Assembly (NCBI GenBank): GCA_046594215.1
Contig: JBKJPX010000014.1
Span: 62,001-126,000 of the forward strand
Reading direction: 5' to 3'
From: Panacagrimonas sp046594215
GTDB lineage: Bacteria > Pseudomonadota > Gammaproteobacteria > Nevskiales > Nevskiaceae
DNA: 64,000 nt
Part shown: positions 8,579-17,668 of the stretch, piece after piece
How the letters are laid out: each line of letters starts with the position of its first letter
Position numbering within the stretch: position 1 is the first letter of the stretch
Translations under genes and position numbers: made by a program
Notes under the pieces: model-generated
Databases searched by the model: none
The model's input: the letters and a program-made list of their open reading frames with translations, nothing else
Told to the model about the DNA's origin: nothing

Positions 8579-9996
8579 GCGGCGGCTCCAAATTTCTGCG
8601 CCAGCAGGGCCGGCGCATTGCCGATGTCGCCCGCGCCGATCGTGAGCAGCAGGTCGCGGTCGCGGAGCACGCCTTCGACCGCATCGGGCAGCTCGGCCAC
8701 GGACTTGAGGTACACCGGCTCGACCTTGCCGCGCGCGCGGATGCCGCGCGCAAGGCTCCTGCTGTCGGCGCCCGCGATCGCCGCCTCGCCCGCCGGGTAG
8801 ACCTCGAGCAGCAGCAGCGCGTCGGCCGTCGACAGCACTTCGCAGAAGTTGTCGAACAGGTCGCGCGTGCGCGTGTAGCGGTGTGGCTGGAACGCCACGA
8901 CCAGGCGCTTGTCGGGGTGAGCGGCGCGCATGGCCTGGAAGGTCGCGGCCAGCTCGCGCGGATGGTGGCCGTAATCGTCGACGAGCCAGGCGCGCGCGGT
9001 GCCGACCGTGAGCCAGCCGTGCGGCTCGCAGCGACGGCCGATGCCCTGGAATTCGAGCAGCGCCTTACGGATCGCCGGGAGCGACACGCCGAGCTCGCGC
9101 GCGATGCCGACCGCGGCAAGCGCGTTCTGCACGTTGTGCAGGCCGGGAAGGTTCAGGTGCAGCTGCTCGCGCGTGCCGTCGCGCCAGACCGCGCTGAAAT
9201 CGTGGCCGTGCCCGCTGGCGGTGACGTTCTCCGCGCGCAGATCGGCTTCGGCGTTCAGGCCGTAGGTCAGCGTCGGACGACCGACCTTCTCGATGATCTC
9301 GCGTACGAACTCGTCGTCCGTGCACATCACGGCAAGGCCGTAGAACGGCAGGCGCTGGAGGAACTCCACGAACGTGTGCTTCAGGCGTTCGAAATCGCCG
9401 CCGTAGGTTTCGAGATGATCCGCATCGATGTTGGTGACGGCCGCGATCATCGGCGTCAGGTGCAGGAACGAGGCATCGCTCTCGTCGGCCTCGGCCACGA
9501 GGTACTGGCCGCTGCCCAGACGCGCGTTGGTGTCCGCGCTCTTCACCTTGCCGCCGACGACGAAGGTCGGGTCCAGGCCACCTTCGGCGAGCACCGCGGC
9601 AACCAGGCTCGTCGTGGTGGTCTTCCCGTGCGTTCCGGCGATCGCGATGCCGTGGCGAAAGCGCATCAGCTCCGCGAGCATCTCGGCGCGGCGCACCACG
9701 GGAATGCGCCGCGCGCGCGCGTATTCGAGTTCCGGGTTTCCGGTCTTGACCGCCGTCGACACCACGATCACGTCCGCGCCTTCGGCGTTGGCTTCCGCGT
9801 GGCCGATGAAGACCTTTGCGCCGAGCGAGGACAGGCGCTGCGTGGCGGCGCTCTGCTTGAGGTCGGTGCCCGAGACCGAGTAGCCGAGGTTGAGCAGCAC
9901 CTCGGCGATGCCGGCCATGCCGCTCCCCCCAATCCCGAGCATGTGGATGCGGCGCACGCGGCGCATCGCGGGGCTGGCGATGTGCGGAGCCATCAT
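8575..9996 (-). CDS. murC: UDP-N-acetylmuramate--L-alanine ligase MurC
   Basis: 473 residues. Adds L-Ala to UDP-MurNAc, the first amino acid of the stem peptide. Shows the N-terminal Rossmann motif IHMLGIGGSGMAGIAE, the ATP loop GIAIAGTHGKTTTTSL and the Mur-ligase DDYGHHPRE motif. Two ATGs are adjacent (9996 and 9993). The first is favoured: it overlaps the murG stop, and AAGGAG lies 7 bases upstream. Confidence 0.97.
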   Translation of the reverse strand: MMAPHIASPAMRRVRRIHMLGIGGSGMAGIAEVLLNLGYSVSGTDLKQSAATQRLSSLGAKVFIGHAEANAEGADVIVVSTAVKTGNPELEYARARRIPVVRRAEMLAELMRFRHGIAIAGTHGKTTTTSLVAAVLAEGGLDPTFVVGGKVKSADTNARLGSGQYLVAEADESDASFLHLTPMIAAVTNIDADHLETYGGDFERLKHTFVEFLQRLPFYGLAVMCTDDEFVREIIEKVGRPTLTYGLNAEADLRAENVTASGHGHDFSAVWRDGTREQLHLNLPGLHNVQNALAAVGIARELGVSLPAIRKALLEFQGIGRRCEPHGWLTVGTARAWLVDDYGHHPRELAATFQAMRAAHPDKRLVVAFQPHRYTRTRDLFDNFCEVLSTADALLLLEVYPAGEAAIAGADSRSLARGIRARGKVEPVYLKSVAELPDAVEGVLRDRDLLLTIGAGDIGNAPALLAQKFGAAA

Positions 9997-11081
9997 GGCG
10001 TCGCTCCTTCGGCTGCCGCGAGGCAGGCGTCGGCGATCGAATCGGTGGCCCGCGTCCATGCGGCGGCGCGCGCGGCCTGCGCCATCGCCACCAGGCGCGC
10101 GCGATCGGATAACAGGTCCTCGAGTTCCTGCGCCAGGCGCTGCGGCGTGAGGTCGGCTTCCTGTACCAGGCGCGCGGCGCCGACGTTCACGAGATGTTCG
10201 CCGTTGCGCGTCTGGTGATCGTCGACCGCGTGCGGGAAAGGCACGAGCAGCGCGGCGCACCCGGCGGCCGACAGCTCCGCGATGGTCGACGCACCCGAGC
10301 GGCACACGACGAGGTCGGCCTCGGCATAGGCCTCGGGCATGTCGGTGATGAAGGCTTCGACGCGCGCCGTGACATCGGCCTTCGCGTACGACTGCTGCGC
10401 GACTTCCAGGGTACGGCCGGCCTGGTGACGCACATGGGGACGACGCTCCACCGGAATCAGGGCGAGCGCCTGCGGCATGCGCTCGTTGAGCGCGCGAGCA
10501 CCCTGACTACCGCCGAGCACGAGCACCTGACCGCGACCTTCATCGCGATCGCCGATACGCGTGGCCGGCGCGTCGAGTTCGGCGAAGCCCTCGCGCACCG
10601 GGTTGCCCACGGTCTCGGCGCCCGCGAAAGTTTTCGGGAAGGCCTCGAGCACGGTGCGCGCGATGCGCGACAGCAGTCGGTTGGTCAGCCCCGGCGCGGC
10701 GTTCTGCTCGTGGATCACCAGTGGAATGCGGCGCAGCCAGGCCGCGAGGCCGCCGGGCCCGGATGCGAAACCGCCCATGCCCAGCACCGCGTGTGGCTGC
10801 TGGCGCTTGAGGATCTGCCAGGCCTGCATCACGGCGCGTAGCAGCCGCAGCGGTGCGCCGAGCAGAGTCGTCGCGCCCTTGCCGCGCAAGCCCGTGACCT
10901 GCACGAACTCCATCGAGTAGCCCTGCGCCGGCACCGTGCGTGACTCGAACGAATCCGGCGCGCCCATCCACACGACCTCATGTCCGCGACGGCGCAGCTC
11001 GTGCGCGACCGCGAGCGCCGGGAACACGTGCCCCCCCGTGCCACCGGCCATCACGACGAATTTGCGCACCTGCGTGGTCAT
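9993..11081 (-). CDS. murG: Lipid II synthase MurG
   Basis: 362 residues. GT-B glycosyltransferase that transfers GlcNAc from UDP-GlcNAc to lipid I on the inner face of the membrane. Shows MAGGTGGHVFPALAVA near the N-terminus, the GMGGFASGPGG loop, HEQNAAPGLTNR, and the donor-site motif CRSGASTIAELSAAGCAALLVPFPHA. ATG 11081 overlaps the ftsW stop by ATGA; the gene's own stop overlaps the murC start. Confidence 0.96.
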   Translation of the reverse strand: MTTQVRKFVVMAGGTGGHVFPALAVAHELRRRGHEVVWMGAPDSFESRTVPAQGYSMEFVQVTGLRGKGATTLLGAPLRLLRAVMQAWQILKRQQPHAVLGMGGFASGPGGLAAWLRRIPLVIHEQNAAPGLTNRLLSRIARTVLEAFPKTFAGAETVGNPVREGFAELDAPATRIGDRDEGRGQVLVLGGSQGARALNERMPQALALIPVERRPHVRHQAGRTLEVAQQSYAKADVTARVEAFITDMPEAYAEADLVVCRSGASTIAELSAAGCAALLVPFPHAVDDHQTRNGEHLVNVGAARLVQEADLTPQRLAQELEDLLSDRARLVAMAQAARAAAWTRATDSIADACLAAAEGATP

Positions 11082-12271
11082 GCGTGCCGCCTCGCGGCGC
11101 GTTCCGCGGCCAGCCGGTTTTCGTAATCGACGCGAAGAATCAGCGCGATCATCACGAGCACGGTGATCAGCGACGAGCCGCCGTAGCTCATCAGCGGCAG
11201 GGTCAGGCCCTTGGTCGGCAGCGAACCCATGTTGACGGCCATGTTGATCAGCGACTGCAGCCCGAGCCACGAGGTCAGTCCGTATACGAGGCAGGCCTTG
11301 AAGCGCTCGCCGAGCGCCTCGGCCTGCGCACCGATGCGAAAGCCCCGCCACACCGCGACACCGAACAGCAGGATCAGGATGCAGACGCCGAGCAGGCCGA
11401 ATTCCTCGGCGAGGATCGCGAAGATGAAGTCCGTATGCATCTCGGGCAGGTAGAGCAGCTTCTGTACGCTGTTGCCCAGCCCTACGCCGGCCCACTCGCC
11501 GCGACCGACCGCGATCAGCGAATTGGCGAGCTGCCAGCCGCCGTTCTCCATGTCCGCGAAGGGATCGTGGTAGTTGATCAGGCGCGCCACGCGGTACGGC
11601 GCCGCCACCGCGAGGAGGCCCAGCGCGGCCACTCCGATCGAAGCGAGCCCGCACAGGTGCAGCACGCGCGCGCCGCCGAGGAACAGCATGATGAAGGCCA
11701 CCGCCATGAGGATCGCGGTGGCGCCGAAGTCCGGCTCCAGCAGCAGCAGCACGCCGGCCAACATCAGCGGCAGGAATGGCACGAGCAGTCCGCCGAGTGT
11801 GTTCTGCAGCCGACCCTGCCGGCGCACGATATAACCGGCGAGGTACATGATCAGCGCGAGGCGCGCCGGCTCGGACGCCTGGATGCGCACTACTTCGAAA
11901 TCGATCCAGCGGCGCGCGTGGTTGACCTTCACGCCGATGCCGGGGATCAGCACGAACAGCAGCAGGATGATGCCGCCGACTGCGAGCAGGCCGCTCTTGC
12001 GTTCCCACACGTGCATCGGCACGCAGAACGCCGCCCAGGCGGCGAGCCCGCCGATGCCGGCGAACAGGAGCTGGCGATAGAAGTAATAGAACGGATCGCC
12101 CGTCATCTTCTGTGCCTGCGCGACCGACGCCGACGCGACCATGATCAGACCCCAGCACAGCAGCGCGGCGACGGCTGCGCACAGCAAGGGATCCAGACCT
12201 ACCTGCGCGCGCGGCAGCGGCAGCGAAAGCTGCTGCGGTTCCGTGTTCCAGCGCGGCCATGCAAAGTTCAT
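11078..12271 (-). CDS. ftsW: SEDS peptidoglycan polymerase FtsW
   Basis: 397 residues, about ten hydrophobic segments. FtsW polymerises septal glycan strands together with FtsI. The SEDS hallmarks are visible: KVNHARRWIDF, the LLLEPDFGATAILMAVAFIMLFLGG segment (with the catalytic Asp of EPDFG), and GLTLPLMSYGGSSLI near the C-terminus. ATG 12271 overlaps the murD stop. Confidence 0.96.
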   Translation of the reverse strand: MNFAWPRWNTEPQQLSLPLPRAQVGLDPLLCAAVAALLCWGLIMVASASVAQAQKMTGDPFYYFYRQLLFAGIGGLAAWAAFCVPMHVWERKSGLLAVGGIILLLFVLIPGIGVKVNHARRWIDFEVVRIQASEPARLALIMYLAGYIVRRQGRLQNTLGGLLVPFLPLMLAGVLLLLEPDFGATAILMAVAFIMLFLGGARVLHLCGLASIGVAALGLLAVAAPYRVARLINYHDPFADMENGGWQLANSLIAVGRGEWAGVGLGNSVQKLLYLPEMHTDFIFAILAEEFGLLGVCILILLFGVAVWRGFRIGAQAEALGERFKACLVYGLTSWLGLQSLINMAVNMGSLPTKGLTLPLMSYGGSSLITVLVMIALILRVDYENRLAAERAARRHA

Positions 12272-13656
12272 CCGGCGTTCTCCCTCACCCAGGCGGAGAA
12301 GCGTTCGCCACGTTCCACGTAGTTGCGGAACTGGTCGAGGCTCGCGCAGGCCGGCGAGAGCAGCACGCGGTCTCCCGATTGCGCGAGCGAGCGAGCACGA
12401 AACAGCGCGGCATCCATGTCGGCCTCGCGGTACACGGGCAGCGCGCCGAAGATCGCGTCCTCGATGGTTTTGGCGTCCTGTCCGAACAGCAGCGCGGCGC
12501 GGCCCTTCTCGGCCAGCGGCTGCGCGAGCGGCTTGAAGTCCTGGCCCTTGCCCTGGCCGCCGCCGAGCCAGACGATCGGCGCGTCGAGACCATTGAGGGC
12601 CGCGAGCGTCGAGCCGACGTTGGTGCCTTTCGAATCGTTGAGCCAGGTGATGCCGTGCTTCTCCGCGATGAATTCGCAGCGATGCGCAAGGCCCGGGAAT
12701 TCCTGCAGGGCGCGCAAGCTGGACTCGCGCGGGATGCCGGCGGCATCGGCGAGCGCGAGCGCGGCGAGCGCATTCGCAAGATTGTGCAGACCCTGGATGC
12801 GCAACGCGGACTGCGCGAGCAAGGGCGTCGCACCCTGCGCGAGCCAGCGCGCACCCTCTATTGTTTCGACGCCGTAGTCGGCGCCCGAAGCGGCGTCCAG
12901 TCCGAAATTCGTGACAGCCTTTGCCTGGCCCGAGCCGTCGCGCGTTGCCACGTCGTCGCGGTTCACGACGGCGACATCGCAACCGCGGAACACGCGCGCC
13001 TTGGCGGCGGCGTACGAGGCCATCGTCCCGTGGCGGTCGAGATGATCCTCCGTGAGATTCAGGAAGGCCGCGGCACGGCATGCCAGCGTGTGGGTGGTCT
13101 CGAGCTGGAAGCTCGACAGCTCCAGCACGTACAGCGCCGCATCCGCGGACAGCAGGTCGAGCGCCGGCGTGCCGAGGTTGCCGCCGACCTTCACGTTCCA
13201 GCCGGCGGCCTTCGCCATCTCGCCGACCAGCGTCGTCACGGTGCTCTTGCCATTGCTGCCCGTGACGCCGATCACGCCGGGACTCGGGACTCGCGCAAGG
13301 TGGCGGGCGAACAGCTCGATGTCGCCGATCACGGTTACGCCGGCGGCAACAAGCTCCTTCACAAAGGCTTCGTCGAGCGCGACGCCAGGCGATACCACCG
13401 CTTCGCGGAACTGAGTGAGCGGACGCGGCGCGTCGAACGCGCCGAGCCGAAATTCGGCCTGCGGAAATTCGGCGCGAAGCGTCTGGATACCGGCCGGCGC
13501 CGGACGCGAATCGGTCACAACGAGGTCGGCGCCTTCGCGGGCGAGGTAGCGCAGCGCCGAGGTTCCGGACGCGCCCAAACCCACGACGAGCAGACGCTGC
13601 CCGCCATAACGCCCGGCAGCGACGCTCGATCCGGATGGGGCCTGCGCCTGGCTCAT
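12268..13656 (-). CDS. murD: UDP-N-acetylmuramoyl-L-alanine--D-glutamate ligase MurD
   Basis: 462 residues. Adds D-Glu to UDP-MurNAc-L-Ala. N-terminal LLVVGLGASGTSALRYL nucleotide-binding motif, ATP loop GVTGSNGKSTVTTLVGEMA, and ITWLNDSKGTNVGSTLAAL in the C-terminal domain. ATG 13656 begins one base after the mraY stop, and the murD stop overlaps the ftsW start. Confidence 0.96.
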   Translation of the reverse strand: MSQAQAPSGSSVAAGRYGGQRLLVVGLGASGTSALRYLAREGADLVVTDSRPAPAGIQTLRAEFPQAEFRLGAFDAPRPLTQFREAVVSPGVALDEAFVKELVAAGVTVIGDIELFARHLARVPSPGVIGVTGSNGKSTVTTLVGEMAKAAGWNVKVGGNLGTPALDLLSADAALYVLELSSFQLETTHTLACRAAAFLNLTEDHLDRHGTMASYAAAKARVFRGCDVAVVNRDDVATRDGSGQAKAVTNFGLDAASGADYGVETIEGARWLAQGATPLLAQSALRIQGLHNLANALAALALADAAGIPRESSLRALQEFPGLAHRCEFIAEKHGITWLNDSKGTNVGSTLAALNGLDAPIVWLGGGQGKGQDFKPLAQPLAEKGRAALLFGQDAKTIEDAIFGALPVYREADMDAALFRARSLAQSGDRVLLSPACASLDQFRNYVERGERFSAWVRENAG

Positions 13657-13657
13657 C

Positions 13658-14779
13658 TCAGCGCACCTTCAACGTCGACAGGCCGATCAGCACCAGGATC
13701 AGCGTGATGATCCAGAAGCGCACGATGATCTTGGGCTCGGGCCAGCCCTTCAGTTCGTAGTGATGGTGCAGGGGCGCCATTCGGAAGATGCGCTTGCCGC
13801 CGCTGTACTTGAAGTACGCGACCTGCAGCATCACGGACACCGTCTCGGCGACGAACACGCCGCCCATCACGACGAGCACGAGTTCCTGTCGCACGAGCAC
13901 GGCCACGACGCCCAGCGCCGCGCCGAGCGCGAGCGCGCCGACATCGCCCATGAAGACCTGCGCCGGGTAGGCGTTGAACCACAGGAAGCCCAGTCCCGCG
14001 CCGGCCAGTGCCGTGCAGAAGATCACGAGCTCACCGACGCCCGGGATGTACGGAATGCCCAGGTAGGTGGCGATCTTGATGTTGCCGGTGCAGTAGGCGA
14101 ATACCCCGAGCGCCGAACCCACGAGAACGCAGGGCATGATCGCCAGGCCATCGAGGCCGTCGGTGAGATTCACCGCGTTGCTCGTCCCGACGATGACGAG
14201 GTACGACCAGGGGATGAAGAAGATCCCGAGCTGGATTGCCACGTCCTTGAAGAAAGGAACGATCAGCGCGGTCTCCACCGAATCCTTGCCGTTTGCGAAC
14301 AGCTCGAAGACCGGCGCATGCGGCGAAGTGAAGTAGATCAGGCTCGACACCCCGAATCCGGCGAGCGACAGCCAGAAGTATTTCTGCTTCGCGTTGAGGC
14401 CCATGCTCCGGCGATGCCTGATCTTGATGTAGTCGTCGGCGAATCCGACGAGCCCGAAGGCCAGCGTGACCAGCAGCGCGAACCATACGAAGCGGTTGGT
14501 GAGATCGGACCACGCGAGCGTGGATATCGTGATTGCGAACAGGATCAGCACGCCGCCCATCGTGGGCGTGCCGGTCTTGGCCTGATGCGACTTCGGGCCC
14601 ACCTCGCGGATGACCTGCCCAAACTTGAAATCGTGCAGCTTCTTGATCATCCACGGGCCGAACGCGAACGAGAACACGAGCGCAGTGAGGACGCCGAGAA
14701 TCGCGCGGAACGAAAGGTAGCTGAACAGGTTGAAGTAGCTGACGCTCTCTTTAAGCCACATCGCGAGGTGATACAGCAC
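13658..14779 (-). CDS. mraY: Phospho-MurNAc-pentapeptide transferase MraY
   Basis: 373 residues with about ten membrane segments. Makes lipid I on undecaprenyl phosphate. Family motifs: GPKSHQAKTGTPTMGG, GFADDYIKIRHRRSMGL (catalytic Asp pair), NLTDGLDGLAIMP and MAPLHHHYELKGWPEPKI. I choose the GTG at 14779 rather than the in-frame ATG at 14806. GGGGAG lies 8 bases before the GTG, it starts one base after the murF stop, and it gives a family-like N-terminus; the ATG has no ribosome site and would overlap murF by 26 bases. Confidence 0.95.
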   Translation of the reverse strand: MLYHLAMWLKESVSYFNLFSYLSFRAILGVLTALVFSFAFGPWMIKKLHDFKFGQVIREVGPKSHQAKTGTPTMGGVLILFAITISTLAWSDLTNRFVWFALLVTLAFGLVGFADDYIKIRHRRSMGLNAKQKYFWLSLAGFGVSSLIYFTSPHAPVFELFANGKDSVETALIVPFFKDVAIQLGIFFIPWSYLVIVGTSNAVNLTDGLDGLAIMPCVLVGSALGVFAYCTGNIKIATYLGIPYIPGVGELVIFCTALAGAGLGFLWFNAYPAQVFMGDVGALALGAALGVVAVLVRQELVLVVMGGVFVAETVSVMLQVAYFKYSGGKRIFRMAPLHHHYELKGWPEPKIIVRFWIITLILVLIGLSTLKVR

Positions 14780-14780
14780 G

Positions 14781-16160
14781 TCAGTGGCTCCCCTGATCGG
14801 TTTCACCGCAGAGCGCGGCCACGATTCTTTCCATTCGCGCCGCGCGCGACCCCTTCACCAGCACCGTCACCTCGCGACCCAGGTCGCGAGCGAGCGAGCG
14901 GCCCAGCGCGTCGACATCGTCGTGACGCTCGGTGGCGCGGCCGAAGCCGCGCGCGTAGTACTCGCCCGCGGGGCCGAGCACGAACAGGCGCTCGATGCCC
15001 AGATCTCGCGCATGGCGACCACAGTCCTCGTGCAGCGCCGGCGAGGACGCGCCGAGTTCCGCCATGCCGCCCAGCACCGCCCATCGCGCGCCCTGATTCT
15101 GCTGCGCCAGCAGGTCGAGTCCCGCCTTGAGCGATGTCGGGTTCGCGTTGTAGCTGTCGTCGATGAGACGTGCGCCCTGCAGCGTGGTCTTCCACACGAC
15201 GCGACCCTGCGCGGATTCGACACGCCCCAGACCCTCGGCGATCTCATCGACGTCCATGCCCAGCGCGGCGCCGCAGGCGGCAGCGGCCATCGCGTTCAAG
15301 ACGTTGTGCCGTCCCGGCAGCGGCAGGTTCACCTGCGCATGGCCGCCCGGGATTGAGAGCTGGAAGCGGCTGCCCTGTTCGACGGCCTCGATGCGGCGCG
15401 CACTGATGTCGGCCGGCATCTCGATGCCGAACGTGAGCTGCTGCCCGCGTGCAAGGCCGCGCCACAGGTCGGCGTAAGCGTCGTCGGCGTTGATGACCGC
15501 GATGCCGCCGTCGCGCAGGCCTGCGAACAACTCGCCCTTGGCGCGTGCCACGCCTTCGCGCGAGCCGAATCCCTCGAGGTGCGCGTCGCCCGCCTGCGTG
15601 ATCACGCCGACGTCGGGCTGAGCGAGCTCGGTGAGCCGTGCGATTTCCCCCGGGTGGTTGGCGCCCATCTCGATGACGGCAGTGCGATGCGTGTCCCGCA
15701 GTTCGAGCAGGGTCAGCGGAAGGCCGATGTGGTTGTTCAGATTGCCCCGGGTCGCCAGCACGTCGCCGCGCGCGGCGAAAACGGATGCGAGCAGCTGCTT
15801 GGTGGTCGTCTTTCCGTTGCTGCCCGTGACGGCGACCACCGGCGCGCCATAGCGCTGGCGCCAGGCCCGCGCCGCAGCCTGCAGCGCCGCGAGCGTGTCG
15901 CCCACTCGGATCTGGGCAGATACGGACGCCGGCAGCTCGTGATCGCAGACGATGCCGACGGCGCCGTCGCGCGTCGCGCCTGCCGCGAACTCGTGACCGT
16001 CAAAGCGCTCGCCGCGTAGCGCCACGAACAGGTCGCCAGCACGCACGTCGCGAGAATCGGTGGTGACGCGCAGTACCTCGCGGTCGGCCCCGACGAGTTG
16101 CGTGCCGAGTACCTGCGCGAACCAGGACAACGGCGCCATCGGCGAGCTCGCGGCGTTCAT
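14781..16160 (-). CDS. murF: UDP-MurNAc-tripeptide--D-alanyl-D-alanine ligase MurF
   Basis: 459 residues. Adds D-Ala-D-Ala to complete the pentapeptide. ATP loop VVAVTGSNGKTTTKQLLASVF, then TRGNLNNHIGLPLTLLEL and VIEMGANHPGEIARLTELA, all MurF-typical, and LIDDSYNANPTSLKAGLDLL in the third domain. ATG 16160 shares ATGA with the murE stop. Confidence 0.96.
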   Translation of the reverse strand: MNAASSPMAPLSWFAQVLGTQLVGADREVLRVTTDSRDVRAGDLFVALRGERFDGHEFAAGATRDGAVGIVCDHELPASVSAQIRVGDTLAALQAAARAWRQRYGAPVVAVTGSNGKTTTKQLLASVFAARGDVLATRGNLNNHIGLPLTLLELRDTHRTAVIEMGANHPGEIARLTELAQPDVGVITQAGDAHLEGFGSREGVARAKGELFAGLRDGGIAVINADDAYADLWRGLARGQQLTFGIEMPADISARRIEAVEQGSRFQLSIPGGHAQVNLPLPGRHNVLNAMAAAACGAALGMDVDEIAEGLGRVESAQGRVVWKTTLQGARLIDDSYNANPTSLKAGLDLLAQQNQGARWAVLGGMAELGASSPALHEDCGRHARDLGIERLFVLGPAGEYYARGFGRATERHDDVDALGRSLARDLGREVTVLVKGSRAARMERIVAALCGETDQGSH

Positions 16161-17668
16161 TCCGGCGCCTCCAACAACTGCGCGACGAACGCGCGGTCGC
16201 TGAACTCGCGCACCTCGCGACCATGGGTCTGCGTGGTCTCGTGACCCTTGCCGGCGACCAGCACCACGTCGCCCGGCCCCGCGTCTGCAACCGCCGCGCG
16301 GATGGCGCGGGCGCGATCATGCTCGACCGTCAGCTTGCCGCGCAGCGACGGCGTCACGCCCGCCACGATCTGGTCCGTGATCATGGCCGGCACTTCGCTG
16401 CGCGGGTTGTCATCGGTGACGATGACGCGGTCGGCGAGACGCGCGGCGACCTCGCCCATCAGCGGACGCTTGCCGTTGTCGCGGTCGCCGCCGCAGCCGA
16501 ACACGCAGAGCAGGCGTCCGCGCGTGTGCGCGCGCACCGCGGAAAGAATCTGTTCCAGCGCCTTGGGCGTGTGGGCGTAGTCGACAACCACCAGCGGACC
16601 GGCGGCCGAGGCGCCGCGAAACCCCTCGATGCGGCCCGGCACCGTGCGCGAGGCGCGCAGCGCGCCGACTGCGGCCTCGAGCGAGAGGCCCGATTCGAGC
16701 AGCACGGCGGCGGCAGCCAGCACGTTGTAGGCGTTGAAGCGGCCGAGCAGCACGCAGTCCAGCTGCGCGCGGCCGCGGTGCGTGTCGAGCTCCAGGCTCA
16801 GACCCTGCTCGTGCAGCCGCAGCTTGCGACCGATCACGTAACCCGCCGTGGAAGCCGGCGCTCCGTCGAGTCCGTACGCGCAGAGACGATCCGCGCGCCG
16901 CGTCGCCGCGATCTGCGCGATCCACTGCCCGCCCTTCGCATCGTCCCGATTCAGGATCAACGCGCGCGCGTCGTCGGCTTCGAACAGCCGTCGCTTGGCT
17001 GCGGCGTAATGCTCGAGCGTACCGTGGTAGTCGAGATGGTCGCGCGTCAGGTTGGTAAGCACGACGGCGTCGAAGCTCACGCCACCGACGCGGTTCTGGT
17101 CGAGCGCGTGCGAGGACACTTCCATCGCGCAGGCGTCGATGCCGTCCTGCTCGAACTCGGCGAAGCGCGCATGCAGCGCAATCGGATCGGGCGTGGTGTG
17201 CGTGGCCACGTCGAGCCTGGCGAGACGGCCGGTGCCGAGCGTGCCCAGGTACGCGCAGGGACGGCCGAGTTGTTCGAAGGCCTGCGCGATCAGGTGTGCC
17301 GTGGATGTCTTGCCGTCGGTGCCGGTCACGCCGGCGACGTACATGCGATCGGCCGGGCGGCCGTAGAAGCGCGCGGCGATCTCGCCGACGTGCACGCCCA
17401 GACGATCGATCGCGACACAAGGCACCCCGGCCTGCGGCGGCGTCGCGTCGTTCGCCGGTTCCCACAGGATCGCGCCGGCGCCGCGCGCAAGCGCCTGCGG
17501 CAGGTGCGCCAGACCATGTTCCCGCGTGCCGCGCAGCGCCAGGAATGCATCGCCTGGCTGCACCCGACGCGAGTCCAGCGCCAGGCCCGTGACAGCGAGC
17601 GACGGTGCTCTGTCTGAGAATCCGCTCAGGAGACCCTCCAGCGACTGCTTTCTCAGCGCGACGCTCAA
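16157..17668 (-). CDS. murE: UDP-MurNAc-tripeptide synthetase MurE (meso-DAP adding)
   Basis: 503 residues. Adds the third residue of the stem peptide. ATP loop VAGVTGTDGKTSTAHLIAQ; the substrate-selecting motif reads DDNPRSE (DNPR type), which marks meso-diaminopimelate specificity, agreeing with dapF in the same window. No ATG is available near the right N-terminus. The best start is TTG 17668, whose TTGA overlaps the ftsI stop and which has GGAG 8 bases upstream. A rare start codon in an otherwise tightly coupled chain. Confidence 0.95.
   Translation of the reverse strand: MSVALRKQSLEGLLSGFSDRAPSLAVTGLALDSRRVQPGDAFLALRGTREHGLAHLPQALARGAGAILWEPANDATPPQAGVPCVAIDRLGVHVGEIAARFYGRPADRMYVAGVTGTDGKTSTAHLIAQAFEQLGRPCAYLGTLGTGRLARLDVATHTTPDPIALHARFAEFEQDGIDACAMEVSSHALDQNRVGGVSFDAVVLTNLTRDHLDYHGTLEHYAAAKRRLFEADDARALILNRDDAKGGQWIAQIAATRRADRLCAYGLDGAPASTAGYVIGRKLRLHEQGLSLELDTHRGRAQLDCVLLGRFNAYNVLAAAAVLLESGLSLEAAVGALRASRTVPGRIEGFRGASAAGPLVVVDYAHTPKALEQILSAVRAHTRGRLLCVFGCGGDRDNGKRPLMGEVAARLADRVIVTDDNPRSEVPAMITDQIVAGVTPSLRGKLTVEHDRARAIRAAVADAGPGDVVLVAGKGHETTQTHGREVREFSDRAFVAQLLEAPE

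Noticed and set aside
14780..14806. ATG 14806 as the mraY start
   Set aside because: No ribosome site and an overlap of 26 bases into murF; GTG 14779 has GGGGAG at a proper distance.
13769..15130. Long plus-strand frame overlapping mraY and murF
   Set aside because: Antisense to two essential genes with clear motifs; no start context or family similarity.
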